Part shown: in pieces, positions 1 to 6,825 of the stretch
Layout of the letters: every line of letters begins with the position of its first letter
Numbering within the stretch: position 1 is the stretch's first letter
DNA from: Desulfobacca acetoxidans DSM 11109
GTDB lineage: Bacteria > Desulfobacterota > Desulfobaccia > Desulfobaccales > Desulfobaccaceae
Assembly (NCBI RefSeq): GCF_000195295.1
Contig: NC_015388.1
Coordinates: 2,418,001 to 2,482,000, forward strand
Length of the DNA stretch: 64,000 bases
Direction of reading: 5' to 3'
The notes under the pieces: generated by a model
Told to the model about the DNA's origin: nothing
The model's input: only the letters and a program-made list of their open reading frames with translations
Databases searched by the model: none
Position numbers and translations under genes: made by a program

Positions 1-452
1 AAGGATGCGTCGTCTCGGACGACGTGTTCGTAATAACCGCGTTGCCAAAACTTGGTTCCCGGCGCCTGCCGCATTACGTTGATTACTTTGGTCGATTGAT
101 ATTTGTAGTAGGCTATAATTTGCCCCAACGTAGGCTGTCCTGGTGGAAATGCTTTTTGGTTGTTGTAGGGGCGGGGTAACCCCGCCCCTACGAGGACTAC
201 CACTCCATGTATATGATTCGGCATAACTACAAAGGCGTCCAATTCGATATTAGGATAATGGCGCGGTAGGTCATGCCAACAATCACTGACTATTTTACCG
301 TAATCGTTCAACTGTATTGCGCCATCCATAATCTCGCCCAGCAGACATTTTCTCTGATTGACCCAGATGGTGACAAAATACGCCCCCGCCTGAGAGTAGT
401 CATATTCCGGCAGGCGGAGAGATCGGCGTTTATTTGCTTTCGGGTCCGCCAA
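1..452 (-). CDS. REP-associated tyrosine transposase (RAYT, Y1_Tnp/HUH), partial
   Basis: The minus strand reads through without a stop to the left edge of the window. The N-terminal block ANKRRSLRLPEYDYSQAGAY, the HUH-like motif MPNHIHGVV and the later block QRGYYEHVVRDD are typical of TnpA_REP proteins, which cut and join single-stranded REP hairpins. The catalytic tyrosine helix lies beyond the edge. Family members normally begin M-A-N-K-R-R; here the expected ATG position is AAA (438-440), so the gene either starts at the TTG at 450-452 or has lost its start. A palindromic repeat (165-191) sits inside the reading frame without breaking it. The gene lies just downstream of a small antitoxin-like gene. 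Whether it is still active cannot be told from this fragment. Confidence 0.75.
   Translation of the reverse strand, partial: MADPKANKRRSLRLPEYDYSQAGAYFVTIWVNQRKCLLGEIMDGAIQLNDYGKIVSDCWHDLPRHYPNIELDAFVVMPNHIHGVVVLVGAGLPRPYNNQKAFPPGQPTLGQIIAYYKYQSTKVINVMRQAPGTKFWQRGYYEHVVRDDAS
165..191. repeat. 27-bp perfect palindrome inside the RAYT gene
   Basis: Two 12-base GC-rich arms (GTAGGGGCGGGG and its exact complement) surround a TAA centre. The repeat is read in frame on the minus strand as VGAGLPRPY, so it lengthens the transposase without a frameshift. It looks like a REP-type hairpin that landed within the protein that would mobilise such hairpins. Confidence 0.8.
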
Positions 453-507
453 TTTTTCTGTAATTTCCTTTGAAGTATCGTACTGCGCTAACGCTATCCT
501 CTTGTAC

Positions 508-744
508 CTACCTGGACCGATCTTCCCGAATCAATGGTACACTATCGGGCATGTCGCCATACTTAGCATGAAAGCGGTCACGCAGATCGTCAATGCCGTG
601 AACGACTTCCTGACGACGCCGGCGTTCGACTGCATACGCCTGCCAAAGTTCGAGCAATTGTTCAATACTTTGCAGGCCTTGCTCTTGCATCGCCAGGGTC
701 AATTTTTCATAAAGCTCCTCAGATATTGTAACTGTGCGACCCAT
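508..744 (-). CDS. small antitoxin-like protein (78 aa)
   Basis: The start MGRTVTISEELYEKLTLAMQ followed by a helical charged stretch resembles the N-terminus of ribbon-helix-helix/VapB-like antitoxins (a TVTISEELYEKL strand, then helices), which bind DNA and a partner toxin. The remainder is rich in Arg and Glu and ends IREDRSR. No PIN or other toxin gene follows: the next sequence downstream is the RAYT gene in another frame. It lies 57 bp after the HEPN-domain gene on the same strand and could be its partner, or the survivor of a toxin-antitoxin pair. The family call is tentative. Confidence 0.5.
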   Translation of the reverse strand: MGRTVTISEELYEKLTLAMQEQGLQSIEQLLELWQAYAVERRRRQEVVHGIDDLRDRFHAKYGDMPDSVPLIREDRSR

Positions 745-800
745 GGTCTAGCTCCTTGTTTGGTGATGATTGCTCCTGTCTCCTTATGCTTAAGTATAAT

Positions 801-2297
801 TCATTTCCCCAATAGATGTGGAAAATCCGGTGGCAATATCTGAAGCAATGTCTTGAGCTGTGACCTTTCCGTTGCATCCATATCCAACAACTTCAGGAGA
901 AGATCGCGCTTCGGGAATTCGATATTACCTTGACTTTGTGAAATTCCGTCCTGAATCTTCAGTAAGAACTCCAAAAACCAAACGATAGTCTGCCGGGCAA
1001 AATCCCTAGCCTCTCTGAGATGGCTTATATAAACCCGATTCTTTTGTTTATCCTTACTTTCCTTACTGTCAATCTTTCCGTGTACGAGAGCAGATCTAAA
1101 ATTGTATAACTTCTCAAAACGGCTTTGTAATTCCTTTTGTTTCTGTTCTGTTTCACCTAAAATAAATGCTATTCTTCGGGAAAGCTTTTTAGTAAGCCCA
1201 CCTCCTCTTTCTCCTAACAAAGCATCAATGGCAGTTATATGCCATAAAAGCTGTTCCAAACCCCCTGTAAAAAAAGCTTTTACCAACATATCAAAAGCAT
1301 TATTAAAGAAATGCCAACCAGATTTTTCCAAATCAAGTTTTTGTAGATTTTCGTGGGTTCGTTTGACAACTGTAATGAACGATTCTGTTTCTTGCTTATC
1401 TAGAGAAATATGGAACTCCGGACCCCATATTTCTTCTCCATTCTCTGTCACACGTTCTATTGTTTTATCTAATTTTTCGGGTGAAGGCGCTGGAAACGAT
1501 GGTTCATAAAGGATATCAGTAACTTTTAAGACAAAAGGAATATTAAATCCCATCCACCCTGTTGCCTTTTCTTCTTTTTCATCTGCAGGTCCCCCTCGCC
1601 AATAGTCTGTTTGCCAATCAAAAAGAACCAGTGGCTTGATGACAGACTCAAGTGGTTCCGGGAATGGTCGCGGAGTATATGTCATTTCTACACGAGAGTA
1701 GCTATCATCGGAGAAAATTTTCGTGTAGTCAACTTTGGTTGAGGGGATAATCTTTTTAACCTGAATAGATTGCTGGAGATAAATAAACCAATAATCCTCA
1801 ATCTGGTTTAAATCCACCGCCGCCCAGGGATAGAAAATTTCGTTGATACTGTTGCCCAATATAGAATCAAGATCATCCCTGGAAAAGCGTTTGATTTGGA
1901 AATTCCCGAAGTCGATATCATCTTGTTCGAAAGACACATATTCAAGCAGACCCAGATATGAAATTTTCTTTTTCGGGCTCTTGAATACATGAACATACTT
2001 CTCAAATTCTTCAGATGGATCGTGCAAATTTTTTTCTAAGATATAGATATAAAAACCAGATCGGCGTAATACATTTCCCACTGCGCGGCGCCAGGCAGAT
2101 TCGTTCCGGCGATTTCCGGTATGGCCGAATTCATCACGGGTTGCCAGGACCAGCTTATGAAATTCCGGGCCTTTTTCTATATCTTGAACCAAGTCACTTA
2201 TATGCCGTTTTTTGTCTGGCAAGATGGCAACACGTTGGCTTAGACTGCTAACTCTGTCAGCATATTCAATAAAGATGCTTTTAAGTTCGGCCGACAT
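801..2297 (-). CDS. large protein with C-terminal Apea-like HEPN domain
   Basis: This 498-aa protein has an unrecognised N-terminal 320 residues. The C-terminal helical part matches the Apea-like HEPN pattern: a LLWHITAIDALLGERGG segment around residue 350, a basic helix, then RSALVHG at residues 401-407. R-x4-H is the usual HEPN ribonuclease catalytic signature. HEPN proteins with this motif commonly act as RNases in abortive infection and toxin systems. The ATG at 2297 is preceded by a GAGAGG ribosome site. It follows the dual-OB-like gene by 25 bp on the same strand and is probably co-transcribed with the two DUF488 genes upstream. The RNase role is inferred from the motif; the N-terminal region may be the sensor. 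Confidence 0.7.
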   Translation of the reverse strand: MSAELKSIFIEYADRVSSLSQRVAILPDKKRHISDLVQDIEKGPEFHKLVLATRDEFGHTGNRRNESAWRRAVGNVLRRSGFYIYILEKNLHDPSEEFEKYVHVFKSPKKKISYLGLLEYVSFEQDDIDFGNFQIKRFSRDDLDSILGNSINEIFYPWAAVDLNQIEDYWFIYLQQSIQVKKIIPSTKVDYTKIFSDDSYSRVEMTYTPRPFPEPLESVIKPLVLFDWQTDYWRGGPADEKEEKATGWMGFNIPFVLKVTDILYEPSFPAPSPEKLDKTIERVTENGEEIWGPEFHISLDKQETESFITVVKRTHENLQKLDLEKSGWHFFNNAFDMLVKAFFTGGLEQLLWHITAIDALLGERGGGLTKKLSRRIAFILGETEQKQKELQSRFEKLYNFRSALVHGKIDSKESKDKQKNRVYISHLREARDFARQTIVWFLEFLLKIQDGISQSQGNIEFPKRDLLLKLLDMDATERSQLKTLLQILPPDFPHLLGK

Positions 2298-2322
2298 ACC
2301 TCTTCCTCTCTTGCAGCACCAC

Positions 2323-3063
2323 CTACCCCAACCGCCAGACCGGCTGCTCGTGGAAATGAAAATTATTAACCTGAAGCCAGTGCACCGGGGCTTGATCGGG
2401 AGCGGCGGCGAAGGCCCGGGTCAAGCCAAGGCTGAGGATCAGACCCTGGCTGGTGCGAATCTTTTGTTGGATCTCTTCAATGAGATTTACCTGCGGACTA
2501 TAGTGATCCTCGCCGTACAAGCGCAGATCAGTTACCGGGGCATCCACGTGCAGTTCCCCGTCGGTCAAGCGCAGTCGAATCCGCGGTCTTTCGGGGTGAC
2601 CGCCGAAATAGATTTCCGGCCGCTTTTTCAGGCGCAGACAGCCCAGGGAGGCCTCTCCTTGGCCAGCGGCGGTGCCACAGGAAGTTCCAAACCGCTGCAG
2701 GCTGCTACCAAAGATATCTTTCAGACTGGTTTTACTAATATTCTTGAGGATCTCCCAAAACTGCGCCGGGTCTGCCACGGCTTGGCACGTCACCTGATCG
2801 GTGTTCGTAAGACAATCTTCCACATGGGGCGGCCTCAGTCGGGGCCGGCAACGCCGAAAAGTGACGATGTTACCGATATCAAAGGGTCCTCCGTAACGGG
2901 TCAGGAATCGGGTTTTCAAACGCTCTCGCCGCAGCACCAGACGCAGGTGCTGGAGCGTTGTCAGATCAATGCCGGCCACACAGATGTAGCCCCGCTCCAT
3001 CCGGGTCAGGTGGTTGATGACCACCTGATGCCGGGTTTTCTTAAAGATCTCGAATAACCACAT
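2323..3063 (-). CDS. dual-OB-domain-like protein
   Basis: The ATG at 3061-3063 begins MWLFEIFKKTRHQVVINHLT and overlaps the end of the upstream DUF488 gene by 23 bp in another frame, a strong sign of translational coupling. The segment ERGYICVAGIDL...HLRLV resembles the opening strand of proteins annotated as dual OB-containing domain, which typically read KHGGRCVAGI...WIRPV. A second beta-rich half ends at HWLQVNNFHFHEQPVWRLG. OB folds usually bind nucleic acid or nucleotides. No catalytic residues stand out. It is the third gene of a tight minus-strand cluster with two DUF488 proteins and a HEPN protein. The family assignment comes from memory of the motif and is moderate. Confidence 0.55.
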   Translation of the reverse strand: MWLFEIFKKTRHQVVINHLTRMERGYICVAGIDLTTLQHLRLVLRRERLKTRFLTRYGGPFDIGNIVTFRRCRPRLRPPHVEDCLTNTDQVTCQAVADPAQFWEILKNISKTSLKDIFGSSLQRFGTSCGTAAGQGEASLGCLRLKKRPEIYFGGHPERPRIRLRLTDGELHVDAPVTDLRLYGEDHYSPQVNLIEEIQQKIRTSQGLILSLGLTRAFAAAPDQAPVHWLQVNNFHFHEQPVWRLG

Positions 3064-3478
3064 CGCCCCAAACCCTCTGGAGGTATTCCGCCACCAGGCG
3101 GCGGTGACAATATTCAGCCTGCGATTCGCTGCATAACAGCACCGTGGGAGTTTCAAAGAGCTGCCTGGGCAGAAACTCGGCGACCTTGCGGTCAGCCAAC
3201 AATTTCAGGAAGCGTTGTCGATATTCTTCCCAACCGATCTTTTTATGGCGATAGTCCTCCAAGATCTCCTCGGTGGGCGCCAACCTGGGTTCGTGCTGAT
3301 ACTCCGTCCCACAGAGTTCCCGTAAAAAATATTTCAAGTCATTTCGTTTGGCAAAACCGGCCAGTTGGGACTGATTGTGCAAGCGGACATCAATGAGGCA
3401 CTTGATGCCGTTTTGCTTTAAGATTTCAAAGAATTCTTCGGCACTTTTTTTGGTGAAACCGATTGTGTAGATTTCCAT
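3041..3478 (-). CDS. DUF488 family protein (second copy)
   Basis: The 145-aa protein starts MEIYTIGFTKKSAEEFFEIL and carries the family hallmarks: a YTIGF start strand, LIDVRLHNQSQLAGF, a HEPRLAPTEEILEDYR segment, and a C-terminal LLCSESQAEYCHRRLVAEYL with the conserved CHRR. An open stretch of 55 residues upstream is not DUF488-like and overlaps the previous gene, so the ATG at 3476-3478 is preferred. It overlaps the first DUF488 gene by about 60 bp and the dual-OB gene by 23 bp. DUF488 proteins have no settled biochemical role. Tandem copies with different N-terminal strands suggest a heteromer or two substrates. Confidence 0.75.
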   Translation of the reverse strand: MEIYTIGFTKKSAEEFFEILKQNGIKCLIDVRLHNQSQLAGFAKRNDLKYFLRELCGTEYQHEPRLAPTEEILEDYRHKKIGWEEYRQRFLKLLADRKVAEFLPRQLFETPTVLLCSESQAEYCHRRLVAEYLQRVWGDVVIRDL

Positions 3479-4029
3479 GGGCGCACATCCTCGGAAGCAA
3501 AAAGGCTCATCTGCCGATGCTGGGACATCGCTTCTAGAGCCATCAGTTCCGCTTCGGTTTGTACCTGCCCATCGCCGCGTATATGCAAAGTTTCTATCCC
3601 GGATTGACTCAAGACTCTGGCGATCAAGAGGCGGCGATGACAATGGGAAGGGTCTTCTTCACCGCACAGGAGAGCCAGGCGGTGGACTGCGATGGTCCGG
3701 CACAGTTGAGCAATTCCTTCCTGGAAAGCCGCTGAATCGGCCAAGCGGTCATACAGAACACGGCCATCCAAGTCGTAGAATTCAGCCCCCTCCGGGTGGC
3801 CGCCCAAGCGGTCGCCTAGAAACAGGTAGCCGATCCCCGCGGGTGGCAAAGCCTGGCTGAGAGGTCCCTTGTTGAAGTGGGGAGTATAGCGGCTATATGG
3901 ACTGGACCGGACATCCACGACAAACGTAATACTGTTGTCTAACAATAAATCCAAAAAAGCTTCCCACGAGTGGTTCGAATGCCCGATGGAAAAGATCCGG
4001 CGATTATTACTCCCGTCTACGACAGTCAT
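3418..4029 (-). CDS. DUF488 family protein (first copy)
   Basis: The 203-aa protein begins MTVVDGSNNRRIFSIGHSNH and shows the canonical DUF488 pattern: FSIGHSNHSWEAFLDLL, VVDVRSSPYSRYTPHFN, GYLFLGDRLGGHPEG and LALLCGEEDPSHCHRRLLI. The CHRR cluster near residue 135 is the most conserved part of the family. It is the first gene of the minus-strand cluster, and its last 60 bp are overlapped by the second DUF488 gene. The roughly 45-residue tail after the CHRR region is poorly conserved, so the overlap may be tolerated there. A perfect palindrome sits just upstream of its start codon. Function unknown. Confidence 0.75.
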   Translation of the reverse strand: MTVVDGSNNRRIFSIGHSNHSWEAFLDLLLDNSITFVVDVRSSPYSRYTPHFNKGPLSQALPPAGIGYLFLGDRLGGHPEGAEFYDLDGRVLYDRLADSAAFQEGIAQLCRTIAVHRLALLCGEEDPSHCHRRLLIARVLSQSGIETLHIRGDGQVQTEAELMALEAMSQHRQMSLFASEDVRPWKSTQSVSPKKVPKNSLKS

Positions 4030-4044
4030 TTCTCGTATTCCCTT

Positions 4045-4059
4045 GATTCTCAGAGAATC
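4045..4059. promoter_or_regulatory. palindromic operator candidate upstream of the DUF488 cluster
   Basis: GATTCTC-A-GAGAATC is a perfect 7-1-7 inverted repeat ending 15 bp before the ATG of the first DUF488 gene. Its position in the leader suits an operator or a translation-blocking hairpin. The antitoxin-like protein at 508-744 would be a natural candidate ligand; this is inference. A TATAGT box lies further upstream on the minus strand without a convincing -35 element. Confidence 0.45.
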
Positions 4060-4167
4060 TATTCATAACCTCGATAATAAATCGCTTTAGCTCATTCTAC
4101 TATAGCAGGCTGCCATGATAAAAAAGAGCAGGCCGCCCGAAAATCCTGCGAATCTGCCTAAACGCCT

Positions 4168-4677
4168 CTAACCCGCAGCCGCCCTAACCAGGCACACCCG
4201 ACGCCCGTCCCCCTCCCCTGCCCCTGCCCGGACCACCTGGTCCGCCAGGCGGGCCAGCAGCCGGCCGAAGTGCTGGTTGGCCACCTGCGGCGGCAGATTA
4301 GCCTGCAAAAACCAGAGCGCCGCCCGCTGTTTTACCTGGACCAAGCCGCCCATCATGGTGCGGAACAGGCGCCGCCGTTCCGCCAACGGCGTCTGCTCGT
4401 CATAGAACAGGCTGCACGGCCCTAACAGGATGACCAGAGCCCGGTCCACCTTCGCCAACTCCGCCGGCAGACCCTCCCATACCAATTGCACCAGTTGATG
4501 ACAGGTGAAAACCCGGGACACCTGCACCCGGGTCAGCACCTGATCCGGCAGCAGACCCCGTTTCCGACCTTCCCGCACCAACTGATATGGGTCAAAGCGA
4601 TTAGCGGCATCTACTACCAACACCGCCAAACCTCGGGCTACCCCCCAAGCCGCAGCGGCGGCAGTCAGGAAACGCAT
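4168..4677 (-). CDS. RecA/Rad51-like fold protein without an intact P-loop
   Basis: Residues LAVLVVDAANRFDPYQLV, LTRVQVSRVFTCHQLVQLV and ALVILLGPCSLFYDEQTPLAERRRLF follow the pattern of short RecA-superfamily proteins often encoded near lexA-type genes. The first two match a VVDxANRFD strand and a vSRaFTCyQ helix, and the last is a Walker-B-like strand. A normal Walker A (GxxxxGKT) is not visible; the corresponding position reads TFGEGMRF. The ATG at 4677 is the first sensible start. The frame stays open upstream into the G-rich repeat arm, so the 5' end may have been replaced when the S23 element inserted. It lies downstream of lexA on the same strand, suggesting a damage-response role such as an ImuA-like accessory. 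That role is inference. Confidence 0.5.
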   Translation of the reverse strand: MRFLTAAAAAWGVARGLAVLVVDAANRFDPYQLVREGRKRGLLPDQVLTRVQVSRVFTCHQLVQLVWEGLPAELAKVDRALVILLGPCSLFYDEQTPLAERRRLFRTMMGGLVQVKQRAALWFLQANLPPQVANQHFGRLLARLADQVVRAGAGEGDGRRVCLVRAAAG

Positions 4678-4695
4678 GCCCTCGCCGAAGGTAAG

Positions 4696-5142
4696 AAGGG
4701 AAGAGGGAAAAGGGATTAGGGAAAAGGGATTAGTTAAAGCCGATTCACTTTTTAAGGGAAGATAGCAGCCCATGTAGTATTCGTCCTGTTTCCGTGGCAA
4801 GTTTTAAAAGATCACTGGCTTCTTCATCATTGAGATAATTTAATTTTTGCGCGATTAAAATCTGAGTTTCAATTTCCCACAGAGATCCCCTGGCATGCCC
4901 CAAAAATTGTTTGTATTCTCCAGTTGAAGATCTCCCATAACCTTCAGCAATGTTACTCGGAATCGAAACCGCCGCCCGCCGCATTTGACTCACCAGGCCG
5001 AACATCTCGTCTCCAGGAAATGCCCGAGTACGCTGATATATCTCGACGACTAACTCCATGGCCTTCTGCCAGACAATCAGATCTCGATATGACCTTACTG
5101 CTTTTTCTTTCATTAATCCTCTTCCCTTTTCCCTCTTCCCTT
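4696..5142 (-). mobile_element. S23-encoding element with perfect 20-bp inverted ends
   Basis: The sequence AAGGGAAGAGGGAAAAGGGA at 4696-4715 recurs as its exact reverse complement at 5123-5142. The 447-bp interval between and including them contains one complete S23 four-helix-bundle gene and almost nothing else. The element separates lexA from the RecA-like gene. S23 genes are best known from intervening sequences in 23S rRNA genes, which are also bounded by complementary ends that pair into a stem. This copy is outside any rRNA. No transposase is encoded, so movement would need help in trans. Target duplication is not obvious because the arms are low-complexity. Confidence 0.6.
4745..5113 (-). 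CDS. four-helix-bundle protein, S23/23S-rRNA-IVS family
   Basis: The 122-aa protein starts MKEKAVRSYRDLIVWQKAME and contains the family signatures YRDLIVWQKAMELV, FGLVSQMRRAAVSIPSNIAEGYGR and YKQFLGHARGSLWEIETQ, matching the usual 115-125 aa S23 length. The fold is a pentameric four-helix bundle with a basic surface; its biochemical role is unsettled. A second, broken copy lies at 59143-59310. The start is ATG at 5113, preceded on the minus strand by the G-rich arm (GGGAAGAGG), which could double as its ribosome-binding site. It sits between lexA and the RecA-like gene inside paired inverted repeats, which fits a selfish or hitch-hiking element rather than part of the SOS operon. Confidence 0.9.
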   Translation of the reverse strand: MKEKAVRSYRDLIVWQKAMELVVEIYQRTRAFPGDEMFGLVSQMRRAAVSIPSNIAEGYGRSSTGEYKQFLGHARGSLWEIETQILIAQKLNYLNDEEASDLLKLATETGRILHGLLSSLKK

Positions 5143-5151
5143 CTCCCTCTC

Positions 5152-5760
5152 CTACAACGACCGATACACCCCCACCACTCTCCCTAAAATCTGCACCAAC
5201 TCCGCGGCCTCCTCAGGAGAAAAGCGCAGCGGTGCAAAATTCGGATTGTCGCCCCTCAGGACCAAGCCGCCCGCCTCTTCATAGACCCGTTTGACCGTAG
5301 CCTCCTCGTAGATCAGCACCGCGGCGATGTCGCCCCGGGCTACCCGCGGCTGTACCCGCACCATCACCAGGTCGCCGGGCAGGATGAGCGGGGCCATGCT
5401 GTCTCCGGCAACCCGCAGGAGAAAGACCTCTTCGCCCTGTACCCAGGAGCGGGGCAGTGGCAGCGTGTCTTCCACCTGTTCGCTGGCCAGCAGCGGTTGA
5501 CCGGCGGCGATCTGCCCCAAAATCGGCACTTCCACCACCGACTCCGCCTGGCGCCCGGTGAGGGCCAAACCCCGGGAGCGGCCCGGCTCCCGGTGCAGGT
5601 AGCCCTTGCGTTTCAGGGCGCTGAGGTGGTCATCGGCCGCCCGCGGCTGGATGCCGAAATGGGCCGCCACTTCACGTACCGTCGGCGGATAGCCCTGCTG
5701 CTGACAGAACTCCTCCACAAACGAGAGAACCGCCTGTTGTCGAGAGGTTAAAGTCTTCAT
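5152..5760 (-). CDS. lexA: LexA-type SOS repressor
   Basis: The 202-aa protein has an N-terminal winged helix-turn-helix (residues 1-65, TSRQQAVLSFVEEFCQQQGY...REVAAHFGI) and a C-terminal S24 self-cleaving domain. The cleavage bond is Ala86-Gly87 in ILGQIAAGQPLLA. The catalytic dyad is Ser121 (VAGDSMAPL) and Lys157 (ATVKRVY). It represses DNA-damage genes until RecA-stimulated autoproteolysis. The promoter is directly upstream with almost no leader, so translation probably starts at the 5' end of the mRNA. The HTH recognition helix (QPRAADDHLSALKRKG) differs from the enterobacterial one, so the operator is unlikely to be the E. coli SOS box. Downstream on the same strand come the S23 element and a RecA-like gene. 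Confidence 0.92.
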   Translation of the reverse strand: MKTLTSRQQAVLSFVEEFCQQQGYPPTVREVAAHFGIQPRAADDHLSALKRKGYLHREPGRSRGLALTGRQAESVVEVPILGQIAAGQPLLASEQVEDTLPLPRSWVQGEEVFLLRVAGDSMAPLILPGDLVMVRVQPRVARGDIAAVLIYEEATVKRVYEEAGGLVLRGDNPNFAPLRFSPEEAAELVQILGRVVGVYRSL

Positions 5761-5766
5761 GTGGCA

Positions 5767-5795
5767 ATAATACTATACATAAGAATACTTGTCAA
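5767..5795 (-). promoter_or_regulatory. lexA promoter with twin AGTATT half-sites
   Basis: On the minus strand a perfect TTGACA (5795-5790) is followed after 17 bp by TATTAT (5772-5767), one base from the TATAAT consensus. The -10 box ends only 6 bp before the lexA ATG, so the start codon would be at or next to the transcription start. AGTATT occurs twice (5789-5784 and 5774-5769), 15 bp apart, immediately after the -35 and overlapping the -10. This is a natural placement for an autoregulatory operator. Confidence 0.75.
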
Positions 5796-6135
5796 GTGAT
5801 TAGGCAGCAATTCTTCTTAAACCCCTGAAGCGGCTGGCCGAATTCTCTTGATCGATTTAATATACTGTTATTTATAAGATTTATAGTAACTCACGAAAAT
5901 TTCTTATCAAAAATGATTGACAAGACCGCTGCTTATTCAGTAGCCTAAAAAGGACATCTTGGCCGAGAGTGGGAAACCGCGCTTCGCCACCGGCAGCATG
6001 TCTCCTGTAGTTCTCTTGCATCCTCTGCTGCTTCAATTCAATCTCCTGGCCGGCTTCATTCGTACAAGCCATAACCTTGGTCTAAAAGCTCGGGGGACTA
6101 TTTCCCCAGAGAAATCTTATTTAAAGGAGGAGGAT
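5796..6135. other. intergenic region between lexA promoter and SH3-protein gene
   Basis: The first part is AT-rich and the rest of mixed composition. A TTGACA at about 5917 has no good partner box. I see no gene, repeat or recognisable riboswitch. A strong AAAGGAGG ribosome site at 6123-6130 serves the next gene. Confidence 0.4.
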
Positions 6136-6579
6136 ATGAAAAAAGTCTTCTGGATCGTTCTATTGCTGGTGTTTGTCGGTGTAACCGCCGGATACGCCAG
6201 GACTATGAGTATTGCCAGAGATAGGGTGAATGTGCGCACCAAACCCAGTAAACGGGCGTCCATCCTCTTTCAGGCGCCCAAAGGTTACCCCATCGTAGTA
6301 AAGAAGAAGACGAGACACTGGTTGTATTTTGAGGACTGGAATGGCAACAAGGGGTGGGTTTACCGCCCCCTGGTCTCCGCGATCCCCACGACGGTGATCC
6401 GGGTGGATACGGCAAACGTCAGGAAAGGCCCCGGTACGCGCCGGCCTCTGATCGCACAGGCCAAACAGGGGGAGATTTACCGGGTCCTGGGCGAACAAGG
6501 GGACTGGGTAAAAATCGGTTATTACTATGAAAACGAGGTGGTGGGCTGGATTTACGACGACCTGGTCTGGGGCTATTGA
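6136..6579 (+). CDS. secreted protein with two bacterial SH3 domains
   Basis: The 147-aa protein has a clear signal peptide (MKKVFWIVLLLVFVGVTAGYA) and two SH3b repeats. The first, starting at MSIARDRVNVRTKPSKRASI, ends near residue 80 with WVYRPL. The second starts at IRVDTANVRKGPGTRRPLIA and ends GWIYDDLVWGY. The xVNVRxxPS and GWVY signatures are diagnostic. Such periplasmic SH3b proteins usually bind peptidoglycan or act as enzyme adaptors. The start is fixed by an AAAGGAGGAGG ribosome site just before the ATG; the open frame upstream is not coding. It is followed by a strong terminator, so it is probably monocistronic. Confidence 0.85.
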   Translation: MKKVFWIVLLLVFVGVTAGYARTMSIARDRVNVRTKPSKRASILFQAPKGYPIVVKKKTRHWLYFEDWNGNKGWVYRPLVSAIPTTVIRVDTANVRKGPGTRRPLIAQAKQGEIYRVLGEQGDWVKIGYYYENEVVGWIYDDLVWGY

Positions 6580-6625
6580 AAACTGGTAGAGCTGTCCCTC
6601 ACAGCGGCTCCCTGGATGTAACCAT

Positions 6626-6652
6626 AAGGTCCTCTTTACGAGGACCTTTTTT
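6626..6652 (+). terminator. rho-independent terminator after the SH3 protein
   Basis: AAGGTCCTC and GAGGACCTT form a perfect 9-bp stem with a TTTAC loop, followed by a run of T residues. It lies 46 bp after the stop codon. Confidence 0.9.
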
Positions 6653-6825
6653 ATAGCAACCGACGGCATAACTGCGCCATGACCAACGGTTGGTCGAACC
6701 GGTTGATTCTACGCTTGCCATCTCTAGCGCGGCAACCTATAATGAGCGCTAGATTTTTATTGATAATCATGTGTTAAGGAAAGGGTAATCCCCCACAATT
6801 CACCGATCGTTTTTTGGAGGGAAGT

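Noticed and set aside
2212-3057. A plus-strand gene opposite the dual-OB and DUF488 genes
   Set aside because: It is a long shadow of the minus-strand genes, with no family motifs and no ribosome site; the minus-strand frames carry conserved motifs.
4690-5150. CRISPR-like array in G-rich repeats
   Set aside because: The arms are two inverted copies around one gene, not evenly spaced direct repeats with unique spacers.
5959-6120. Riboswitch or coding leader upstream of the SH3-domain gene
   Set aside because: The open frame is not protein-like and no conserved aptamer blocks were found; the strong ribosome site fixes the start at 6136.
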